DNA of 12,151 bases from an uncultured Bacilli bacterium (lineage in GTDB: Bacteria; Bacillota_I; Bacilli_A; RF39; UBA660), in contig CALVJC010000032.1 in the NCBI GenBank assembly GCA_944331945.1, positions 1 through 12,151 of the forward strand, in the 5' to 3' direction. Below, in pieces: positions 1-6,132 of the stretch. Numbering within the stretch: position 1 is the first letter of the stretch; every line of letters starts with the position of its first letter. The notes under the pieces were generated by a model that ran no database searches, had not been told where the DNA came from, and saw nothing but the letters and a program-made list of their open reading frames with translations. The translations under genes and the position numbers were made by a program.

Positions 1-1766
1 GTCGTAATTTACCCATTGAAGCGAATCGGGGTCTTATTTTAGATCGCAATGGAGTCGTCTTAGCTGATAATCTCACGACGACTTCTCTTGTGTTAATTCC
101 CAATCAAATAAAAAATAAAGAAGAAACGACCAAACAGTTAGCGGAAATCCTAGGTGTTACTTATGAAGAGATGGAAGAGCATGTTTATAAAGAAACTTCG
201 ATTGAACGGGTTCATCCAGAAGGAAGAAGATTATCGTATGAAATAGCCGATAAAATTGAAGCCCTACATTTAGATGGCGTCTACTTAGTCAAAGAATCAA
301 AACGTAATTATCCTTATGGAGAATTATTAGCACACGTATTAGGTTATGTTGGTATTGATAATCAAGGTCTATCTGGGTTGGAGTTACAATACGATGAATA
401 TTTAACAGGAGAAGCAGGAGCAATTAAATACTTTTCGGATGCCAAAGGAAATAAACTAGCTTTAAACGATGTTTACATCAAACCACAAGATGGGATGAAT
501 ATCCAATTAACCATCGATATTAACATTCAACAATCTTTAGAACGGGAACTAGACAATGTCGTGGAAATGTTTAACCCCGATATGGCTCTTGCGGTTGTTA
601 TGGATCCCAATACGGGAGAAATTTTAGGCATGAGTTCAAGACCTACTTTTGATCCGAATCATTATAGTGATTATAGTACGGAAGTATTAAGTCGGAATCT
701 TCCTATCTGGGCTAGTTATGAACCAGGCTCTACTCAGAAAATTATCACCACTGCCGCCGCTGTTGAAGAAGGAGTTATCGATTTATTTGAAGACGAATTC
801 ACCGATACCGGATCTGTTCAGGTTGATACCGCTCGTATAAAATGCTGGAAAGCAGGAGGCCATGGACACCAGACCTTCTTGCAAGTCTTACAAAACTCTT
901 GTAACCCTGGCTTCGTCAAAATGGGTCAATTACTCGGCAAAGAAAAGCTATTCTCTTACTTGGATAAATTTGGCTTTGGTTCCAAAACAGGCATTGACTT
1001 AAATGGAGAAGGAGAAGGAATCATCTTCCCACTATCTAGAGTAGGCAATATCGAACTAGCTACGACAGCCTTTGGGCAAGGGATCAGTGTCACGCCAATT
1101 CAACAAATCACAGCCATTTCTGCCGTTTTAAACGGAGGTAGTCTATTAAAGCCTTATGTTTTGAAAAATATTTTAGAGCCTGAGACAGGAAATGTCATGT
1201 ATCAAAATGAAACGACAGTCGTTAGACAAACCATCAGTGAAAAAACCAGTGAAATTATGCGCTATGCCTTAGAAAGCGTTGTAGCACTTGGAGGAGGGAA
1301 AGCCGCTTACATTGATGGCTATCGCATTGGTGGGAAAACTGGAACGGCCCAAAAAGTAGAAAATGGGGTTTATTTAGTAAACAATTATATTATGTCTTTC
1401 GTGGGAATTGTGCCTTCGAATGACCCGCAAGCGGTTTTGTATATTGCGATCGACAATCCGAAAAATACGGCTCTTCTTTCTAGTTATACAACAACTCCCA
1501 TCGCAAGACGTATTCTTTTAGATATCATTGAAGCCTTAGATATTCCAAAACAAGAAGGGGGCATTGAAAAAGATTGGGAGTGGAGTGACAAAGTCTATTA
1601 TGAAGTACCAAATGTCGTTGGCAAAACCAAAGAAGAAGCCAAAGATTTATTGGAACATTTCAATGTAGAATACTCTGGCGAAGGAAATCATGTGATCTCC
1701 CAATCTCCTGAATCAGGAGAGAGAATAGAAGATGGAAGTACCGTTAAATTAATGTTGGGAGACTGA
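1..1766 (+). CDS. ftsI: Class B penicillin-binding protein, transpeptidase with one PASTA domain (5' end cut off by window)
   Basis: DD-transpeptidase that cross-links peptidoglycan, probably at the septum, as partner of the FtsW encoded downstream. The frame is open from base 3; the cytoplasmic tail and membrane anchor lie upstream. Counting codons from base 3, residues 1-22 contain the dimerisation-domain signature EANRGLILDRNG, so the GTG at 90 is not the start. The penicillin-binding motifs are complete: SxxK as STQK (Ser243, bases 729-740), SxN as SCN (897-905) and KTG (1335-1343). One PASTA domain fills residues 535-587, beginning VPNVVGKTKEEA. One PASTA resembles SpoVD; PBP2x-type proteins usually carry two. 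Its position before mraY and ftsW suggests the vegetative division enzyme, but the choice between FtsI/PBP2B and SpoVD type is inferred. It ends with TGA, directly before a new promoter. Confidence 0.95.
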   Translation, partial: RNLPIEANRGLILDRNGVVLADNLTTTSLVLIPNQIKNKEETTKQLAEILGVTYEEMEEHVYKETSIERVHPEGRRLSYEIADKIEALHLDGVYLVKESKRNYPYGELLAHVLGYVGIDNQGLSGLELQYDEYLTGEAGAIKYFSDAKGNKLALNDVYIKPQDGMNIQLTIDINIQQSLERELDNVVEMFNPDMALAVVMDPNTGEILGMSSRPTFDPNHYSDYSTEVLSRNLPIWASYEPGSTQKIITTAAAVEEGVIDLFEDEFTDTGSVQVDTARIKCWKAGGHGHQTFLQVLQNSCNPGFVKMGQLLGKEKLFSYLDKFGFGSKTGIDLNGEGEGIIFPLSRVGNIELATTAFGQGISVTPIQQITAISAVLNGGSLLKPYVLKNILEPETGNVMYQNETTVVRQTISEKTSEIMRYALESVVALGGGKAAYIDGYRIGGKTGTAQKVENGVYLVNNYIMSFVGIVPSNDPQAVLYIAIDNPKNTALLSSYTTTPIARRILLDIIEALDIPKQEGGIEKDWEWSDKVYYEVPNVVGKTKEEAKDLLEHFNVEYSGEGNHVISQSPESGERIEDGSTVKLMLGD

Positions 1767-1795
1767 TTTACAAAAGAGAAAAAGCATTTTATAAT
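1767..1795 (+). promoter_or_regulatory. Promoter for the first SGNH-like gene
   Basis: TTTACA (1767-1772) and TATAAT (1790-1795) are separated by exactly 17 bases. The predicted transcript starts near 1802, just upstream of the ATG at 1813, with a weak AGTGAT ribosome-site-like stretch between them. The -35 box begins on the base after the PBP stop codon. The promoter supports a gene start at 1813 rather than at 1856. Confidence 0.7.
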
Positions 1796-1812
1796 GATCT
1801 TGTAGTGATAAA

Positions 1813-1855
1813 ATGAAAAAAAGTAGATCTTTTTTGTGGCATTAATTCGATTGGA
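1813..1855 (+). other. Probable true 5' end of the SGNH gene, out of frame because of an A7 run
   Basis: ATG at 1813 is followed by seven A (1816-1822). As written, this frame reads only ten codons before TAA. With six A instead, it would read MKKVDLFCGINSIG and run without a stop into the frame of the gene annotated from 1856. That supplies the block I segment (G-I-N-S) expected to hold the nucleophile Ser of an SGNH hydrolase. In the gene's own frame no ATG, GTG or TTG lies between the TGA at 1814-1816 and 1856. The run A6-G can pair with C-T6 at 1829-1835. The cause may be a sequencing indel, a real mutation, phase variation or transcript slippage; the sequence alone cannot separate these. 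Confidence 0.7.
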
Positions 1856-2680
1856 ATGCCTTTTCCAAGAGTAAACCGCCAACATATTGGTTATTTTGAC
1901 ATTGTCAAACAACAATTAGAAAACCAAGGCTATGAAGTAAATGGAATTAATATTTCCAGCTTGAATCGCAATCATACTTGGGATTTACAGCGTCTTTTAG
2001 AACGAAACTATAACTTAGCTCAAATTAAAAACATTCAAATGAAATCCATTGATCGCTTAAGAAATGCCAATGCTTTATTTAAATTAGTGGTACCTAAAAA
2101 ATATAAAGAACGTTTTCAAAGCTCGGAACAAGAAAAACAAATCACTTTTAAAGAAGTGTATGAAAATTCTGAGAACCCCATTTTCCTTTATTCTGCAGGA
2201 CAAAATGACTTCTTTACTTACATCAATGCTGGTCCAGTGGAGTTGTTGAATGCCCAAACCCGAGATCAGTTACAAAATATCGGCTATTTGGTAAAGAAAA
2301 GTGTGGACAATGTCGAAGAAAATTGGAATTTTTTACATGACTTAAATCCCAAAGTGCAAATCTTTTCTCTAAGTACTTATGATTCCCCTTTATTTCATAA
2401 GATCCAAACCCTAATTAACTTACAAGAAAATTTAAAAGAACCCAAATTAAATCGCAAAAATAACTTTCTTCGTGTTACCAATCTTTATAATAAATTATTA
2501 GAAGAAAGAACCCAAAAATATGATTTTGTCGAATATGTTGATATTACTTTTTTAAAAAATTATTGTGCGCCACTTGATTTTCATCCCAATACGAAAGGGA
2601 ATGAATTGATTGCCGAGGCCATTATGGAAAAAATAGAAGCAAAACAAGAAAAAGATAGTTCGAAAAGAGGCCAAAAATAA
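1856..2680 (+). CDS. SGNH/GDSL-type hydrolase domain protein, N-terminus displaced by a frameshift
   Basis: A predicted cytoplasmic protein of the SGNH hydrolase (GDSL esterase/lipase) superfamily; substrate unknown. In the 274 residues readable from the ATG at 1856, block III is present as GQND (115-118) after a hydrophobic strand, and block V as DFHPN (Asp241, His243) followed by a Gly and a helix, the usual C-terminal catalytic pair. Block I with the nucleophile Ser is missing from this ORF but is encoded just upstream (1823-1855) in the same frame. The ATG at 1856 has no clear ribosome site (TTCGATTGGA precedes it) and is probably an internal Met, so the intact gene would run from 1813 with one base fewer in the A7 run. 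No signal peptide or membrane segment is seen. It sits between PBP and mraY beside a second, more divergent SGNH-like gene. A role in wall metabolism is guilt by association only. Confidence 0.75.
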   Translation: MPFPRVNRQHIGYFDIVKQQLENQGYEVNGINISSLNRNHTWDLQRLLERNYNLAQIKNIQMKSIDRLRNANALFKLVVPKKYKERFQSSEQEKQITFKEVYENSENPIFLYSAGQNDFFTYINAGPVELLNAQTRDQLQNIGYLVKKSVDNVEENWNFLHDLNPKVQIFSLSTYDSPLFHKIQTLINLQENLKEPKLNRKNNFLRVTNLYNKLLEERTQKYDFVEYVDITFLKNYCAPLDFHPNTKGNELIAEAIMEKIEAKQEKDSSKRGQK

Positions 2681-2707
2681 GGTAAAAATTGACAAATGGC
2701 CTTTTTT
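2663..2707 (+). terminator. Rho-independent terminator after the first SGNH-like gene
   Basis: AAAAGAGGCCA (2663-2673) pairs with TGGCCTTTTTT (2697-2707) over 11 base pairs with one G-T wobble. The T run of the right arm doubles as the U-tract. The 23-base loop is long and contains the -35 box of the next gene; the left arm lies inside the last codons of the upstream gene. Confidence 0.6.
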
Positions 2708-2717
2708 GTGGTATAAT
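2689..2717 (+). promoter_or_regulatory. Consensus promoter for the second SGNH-like gene
   Basis: A perfect TTGACA (2689-2694) and a perfect TATAAT (2712-2717) are 17 bases apart, predicting strong transcription from about 2724. The ribosome site AAGGAGG (2731-2737) lies 9 bases before the ATG at 2747. The promoter overlaps the terminator hairpin of the previous gene. Confidence 0.85.
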
Positions 2718-2746
2718 TTAGGCACTTTAAAAGGAGGAAGGTAAAT

Positions 2747-3838
2747 ATGGTAAAAAGGAATCAAATTACCGAAAATATTAAGTTGGCTTTAACGTTAAAA
2801 GAAAATGGAGTCAAAAAATTAAATTTAAGTAGTTGGGGGAATTCTATCGCTTCTGGTTATTCGATGGCTTTCGAAACAAAGCCTCTCTTGGAACGAAATA
2901 CTACGCTCGAAGAGATTTTAAAAGATCATGGCATCACACTTCAAAAGAGTCATTTCGCTCGTTTTGAAAATAATAACGATGAAAATGTCTTCGAGTGGTT
3001 AATCACTTCAAAGACCCAAAGAGATATCAATCAAGATGCCAGAGTGGATGATACTTGGATGGCAAAACAAGGAAGAAAATTAACGGAAGAAGAATTAGAA
3101 AAATATTACCCTGAAACTGAAGAACAAGCCTTTACGATGCAGGATATCTTAAGAGAGAAGGGATCCGGTATCTCCAATATTATTATCTATAATGGGGCGA
3201 CAGGTTCCTTCCTTGATAATAATACCAGGGGTGGAAAATTAAGTCATCGTTTGATGCATGGGGTAAAAAGAGACTGTACTAGTATAGAAGCAGTTTTAAA
3301 ATATATTCAAATTCTAAACCGAAACTATCAAACGAATACTCAAGTATACTTATGTGGTTCACTAAATCTTGGAAAATTACCTATTAGTAGTATGACCATT
3401 GATCCAAAACTCAGAAAAATGGCTAAAAACTATGCTAATGTTGTTTATGTTCCATCTCCAGAACATCGGTTTCTATATCACACAGAAGATGGAAAAACAG
3501 CATTAGATATTCACTATGACGAAACAGATTATCATAACTTTCAAACCCATCTTATTCATAGCATTAATGAAAACTATGCCAAGACCAAAAATTTAATTGA
3601 ACTAGACCGTTCCTTATTACAAGAAAGTAGAAACATAGAAGCCAGTAGAACAAGAAGAAGTGAAGAGTGGAGTTATGACTTTGTAGGAGGCTTAATCAAA
3701 GAACATTGTCAAGATTTGGAAAGACAAGGACAAAATCCCGTTTCTTTCTTAAAAAGAGCCAAGTCTTACTTACAAAATCGTAGTCCTTATGACTTTTACT
3801 ATATTGGCCAAAAGAACGTCGCAAAATATGTAAAATAA
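2747..3838 (+). CDS. Divergent SGNH-hydrolase-like protein of unknown substrate
   Basis: A 363-residue protein with no signal peptide or membrane span. The N-terminal half contains a block I-like motif, SSWGNSIASGYS, with candidate nucleophile Ser33. A block III-like strand and turn, IIIYNGATGSF (145-155), lines up with the GQND region of the preceding gene product but lacks its Asn. A later strand reads YLCGSLNLGKLP (201-212), and DYHNF (261-265) could supply the block V Asp and His. The neighbouring SGNH protein shows the same order of elements, so the two look like diverged paralogues, though identity is low. The charged tail after about residue 280 has no counterpart in the neighbour. The start is fixed by AAGGAGG and the consensus promoter, and the gene ends in its own terminator, so it is a one-gene transcript. 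The fold is inferred from motifs; enzymatic activity is uncertain. Confidence 0.7.
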   Translation: MVKRNQITENIKLALTLKENGVKKLNLSSWGNSIASGYSMAFETKPLLERNTTLEEILKDHGITLQKSHFARFENNNDENVFEWLITSKTQRDINQDARVDDTWMAKQGRKLTEEELEKYYPETEEQAFTMQDILREKGSGISNIIIYNGATGSFLDNNTRGGKLSHRLMHGVKRDCTSIEAVLKYIQILNRNYQTNTQVYLCGSLNLGKLPISSMTIDPKLRKMAKNYANVVYVPSPEHRFLYHTEDGKTALDIHYDETDYHNFQTHLIHSINENYAKTKNLIELDRSLLQESRNIEASRTRRSEEWSYDFVGGLIKEHCQDLERQGQNPVSFLKRAKSYLQNRSPYDFYYIGQKNVAKYVK

Positions 3839-3892
3839 GAAATAGAAGAGAGTAACAATACGAAAATCTCTTCTATTTCTTTCTTTTTTTTC
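3838..3892 (+). terminator. Strong Rho-independent terminator after the second SGNH-like gene
   Basis: A perfect 14-bp stem (AGAAATAGAAGAGA at 3838-3851 with its complement at 3867-3880), a 15-base loop and the T-rich run TTCTTTTTTTT. The stem starts on the last base of the stop codon. It separates the SGNH genes from mraY. Confidence 0.9.
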
Positions 3893-3919
3893 ATAAGATA
3901 GGATAGAAAAAATGTAAAA

Positions 3920-3974
3920 GATCTGTCTGATATAACATTTCTTTTTAAAGAACAGGGATCTATGTGATATAATA
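3920..3974 (+). repeat. Imperfect direct repeat carrying two -10-like boxes upstream of mraY
   Basis: GATCTGTCTGATATAACA (3920-3937) and GATCTATGTGATATAATA (3957-3974) match at 15 of 18 positions and lie 37 bases apart. Each ends in a -10-like TATAAC or TATAAT. The copies could be an operator pair, tandem promoters or a chance duplication. Confidence 0.5.
3944..3973 (+). promoter_or_regulatory. Probable promoter for mraY-ftsW
   Basis: A perfect -10, TATAAT (3968-3973), follows a T-rich stretch with only a weak -35 (TTTAAA, 3944-3949). Together with the strong terminator at 3838-3892, this indicates that mraY and ftsW have their own transcript. The mraY ribosome site is GGGAG (3985-3989), 9 bases before ATG 3999. 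Confidence 0.55.
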
Positions 3975-3998
3975 CAAAAGAAACGGGAGAGTGAAAGA

Positions 3999-4979
3999 AT
4001 GTTATTACTTACCAAAGCAGTGTTTGCCGTCATGATCGGATTTTTATTCAGCGCTTGTCTTGGGCTCTTTTTAATTCCATTATTAAAGAAGTTAAAAGTA
4101 GGGCAGAGAATTAGTGCTTTTGTCGGAGAAAGTCATCGAAAGAAGGAAGGCACCCCAACCATGGGAGGCTTGATTTTTATCATCCCCACCGTATTAATTG
4201 TGCTGGGACTCCTCCTGACGGGGAAAATTTCTTATTCCGATAATCTGGCCATTGTTCTGATTGTCTTTTGTGGCTTTGCGATCATTGGTTTTTTAGATGA
4301 TTTTTTATCCATTAAAAGACACAATAACGAGGGACTGACCACCTATCAAAAATTATTTGGCCAAGTGATTATCTCTACCATTTTCTTTTATATTTACATG
4401 CGAAATGGTGGCCAAACGTCATGGGTCGTAGGAACTTTACATATTGATTTGGAGATGGGGTGGTTCTATGGATTATTTATTCTTTTTATCTTAATTGGCT
4501 CCAGCAATGCGGTCAATATTACCGATGGTTTGGATGGTCTTGCCGGCAGTCTTTCCGCTATCGCTTTCATCGCCTTCGCCCTTATCTCTTTTATGGTAGG
4601 CTTTGAAGATATCGGAATTTTCTGTCTTGTCTTAGTCGGAAGTTTGATAGGCTTTCTCATTTATAATATGCATCCCGCCAAAGTCTTTATGGGGGATACC
4701 GGAAGTCTTGCTTTAGGAGGAGTAATGGGAGCAGTCGCGATTCTAACGCACCGGGAACTGACCTTATTAGTCGTAGCACTTGTCTTCGTCATTGAAACTC
4801 TTTCCGTCATCTTACAAGTATTTTGGTTAAAAGTCTTTCATCGCAAGCTCTTCTTAATGACCCCTTTGCATCATCACTTTGAAAAGCTCGGATGGGCGGA
4901 AACAGATATTGTAAAATTATTCTGCGTATTTGGACTTCTCTTTGCCATGGGTGGTATCTTATTTGGTGTATGGCTGTAA
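3999..4979 (+). CDS. mraY: Phospho-N-acetylmuramoyl-pentapeptide-transferase (MraY)
   Basis: A polytopic membrane enzyme that transfers phospho-MurNAc-pentapeptide from UDP to undecaprenyl phosphate, giving lipid I. The 326-residue length is normal for the family. The signatures are all present: the early GTPTMGG (51-57), the Asp pair D100-D101 in GFLDDFLSIK, NITDGLDGLAG (173-183, Asp176), FMGDTGSLALGG (230-241, Asp233) and the family-specific triple His in PLHHHFEKLGW (291-293). About ten hydrophobic segments are visible. The start is supported by GGGAG upstream. ftsW follows after 14 bases, so the two are very likely one operon. In many Bacillota murE precedes and murD follows mraY; neither is found at those places here and they must lie elsewhere if present. 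Confidence 0.98.
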   Translation: MLLLTKAVFAVMIGFLFSACLGLFLIPLLKKLKVGQRISAFVGESHRKKEGTPTMGGLIFIIPTVLIVLGLLLTGKISYSDNLAIVLIVFCGFAIIGFLDDFLSIKRHNNEGLTTYQKLFGQVIISTIFFYIYMRNGGQTSWVVGTLHIDLEMGWFYGLFILFILIGSSNAVNITDGLDGLAGSLSAIAFIAFALISFMVGFEDIGIFCLVLVGSLIGFLIYNMHPAKVFMGDTGSLALGGVMGAVAILTHRELTLLVVALVFVIETLSVILQVFWLKVFHRKLFLMTPLHHHFEKLGWAETDIVKLFCVFGLLFAMGGILFGVWL

Positions 4980-4993
4980 AAGAAAGGTGATAT

Positions 4994-6088
4994 GTGTTGA
5001 AAAAAAAGGTTGATTTGCCTTTGGTAATCGCCGTAACACTTCTAATAATATTTGGACTTATAATGATTTATTCTGCATCTAGTATTTGGGCAGAATACAA
5101 GTTTCAAGATAGTTTTCACTATGTGAAACAGCAAGCATTATTCACAGTAGCAGGATTTATACTAATGTATATTGTTTCTAAGATAGATTACAAAGTATAT
5201 GAAAAAAAGGCAAATATCATACTAGGTATTTGTCTTTTATTATTGATTTTAGTTTTAATTCCAGGCATTGGTAGTGTAAGAAATGGAAGTCGTTCTTGGT
5301 TTGGAATTGGCCCCTTTGGAATCCAACCGAGTGAAGCTGCCAAACTAGCGATTATTATTTTTACCAGTCGCTATCTTTGCCGGAGCAATAAATTCTTAAG
5401 AAGTTATAAACAGGGAGTATTTCCCATCTTAGGAGTAGCCATTCTTTGTTTTGGCCTCATTATGCTTCAACCAGATCTGGGAACTGGAATGGTTTTAATG
5501 ATGAGTGTCATTGCTCTTTTGTTCATTGCGGGAGTCAACATGAAGTTTTTCTATGGTATCGCTGTGCTTGGCTGTCTTGGTATTTGTGTCTTGATTGCCA
5601 TTGCTCCTTATCGAATGGATCGAATTACTTCCTTTTTGGACCCTTGGGCTGATCCTCTAGGGACAGGGTTTCAAATGATTCAATCGATGTATGCCATTGG
5701 TCCCGGAGGCCTTTTAGGACAAGGTTTCTTAAACTCAAGACAAAAACACTTTTACTTGCCCGAACCCCAAACCGATTTTATATTCTCGATTATTTGTGAA
5801 GAATTCGGCGTAGTAGGTTGTATTCTTGTTTGTGCTCTTTTCGCTTTCGTTTTATATCGAGGAATTAAAATTTCCTTACGAACCCAAGATCTTTTTGCCA
5901 AATACCTATCTTTTGGCATGATCTTTCAAATGATTTTTCAAGCCGTGATGAATCTAGCGGTAGTTATCGGACTAATCCCCGTCACTGGTGTTACCTTACC
6001 ATTTTTATCTTATGGAGGAAGTTCCTTATTGATCAGTATGGTAAGTGTTGGAATCCTTCTAAATATTTCTCGAAAAGAACATAAATAA
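4994..6088 (+). CDS. ftsW: SEDS-family peptidoglycan glycosyltransferase FtsW
   Basis: A polytopic SEDS protein that polymerises lipid II at the septum together with a class B PBP, here probably the one at the window start. The 364 residues include the N-terminal FGLIMIYSAS, LQPDLGTG (159-165), PEPQTDFIF (256-264) with the essential Asp261 (equivalent to Asp297 of E. coli FtsW), and the C-terminal PVTGVTLPFLSYGGSS, closer to FtsW/SpoVE than to RodA. About ten membrane spans are visible. The start is uncertain by one codon: AAAGGTGA (4983-4990) is 3 bases from GTG 4994 and 6 bases from TTG 4997, and the TTG has the better spacing. No murG follows; the next gene is convergent, ending 28 bases away. 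FtsW rather than SpoVE is chosen from context, since no sporulation genes are visible. Confidence 0.93.
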   Translation: MLKKKVDLPLVIAVTLLIIFGLIMIYSASSIWAEYKFQDSFHYVKQQALFTVAGFILMYIVSKIDYKVYEKKANIILGICLLLLILVLIPGIGSVRNGSRSWFGIGPFGIQPSEAAKLAIIIFTSRYLCRSNKFLRSYKQGVFPILGVAILCFGLIMLQPDLGTGMVLMMSVIALLFIAGVNMKFFYGIAVLGCLGICVLIAIAPYRMDRITSFLDPWADPLGTGFQMIQSMYAIGPGGLLGQGFLNSRQKHFYLPEPQTDFIFSIICEEFGVVGCILVCALFAFVLYRGIKISLRTQDLFAKYLSFGMIFQMIFQAVMNLAVVIGLIPVTGVTLPFLSYGGSSLLISMVSVGILLNISRKEHK

Positions 6089-6090
6089 TG

Positions 6091-6132
6091 GAATAAAAAT
6101 AACAAGACCCAAACGTTATTTTAGGGCTTGTT
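6091..6132 (-). terminator. Terminator of rel, between convergent ftsW and rel
   Basis: AACAAGACCC (6101-6110) pairs with GGGCTTGTT (6124-6132) with one bulged A. On the minus strand the stem is followed by a U-rich tract (complement of 6091-6100), so it should stop rel transcription. On the plus strand the following TTTCATCTG is a poor U-tract, so it may stop ftsW transcripts only partly. The stem overlaps the last codons of rel. Confidence 0.55.

Noticed and set aside
90..92. GTG as the start codon of the penicillin-binding protein
   Set aside because: The frame is open to the window edge and the upstream codons encode the conserved EANRGLILDRNG segment, so the gene begins outside the window.
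3770..4033. 87-codon minus-strand ORF across the terminator and mraY promoter
   Set aside because: It covers a perfect plus-strand terminator and the mraY control region, and it has the low-complexity F/I/L-rich product of AT-rich noncoding DNA.
5446..5652. 68-codon plus-strand ORF inside ftsW
   Set aside because: It lies wholly within the well-supported ftsW frame, has no ribosome site, and its Cys/Trp-rich product is typical of an out-of-frame reading.
6101..6132. Fully bidirectional terminator serving ftsW and rel equally
   Set aside because: The stem is shared, but only the minus strand has a U-rich tract after it, so it was called as the rel terminator.
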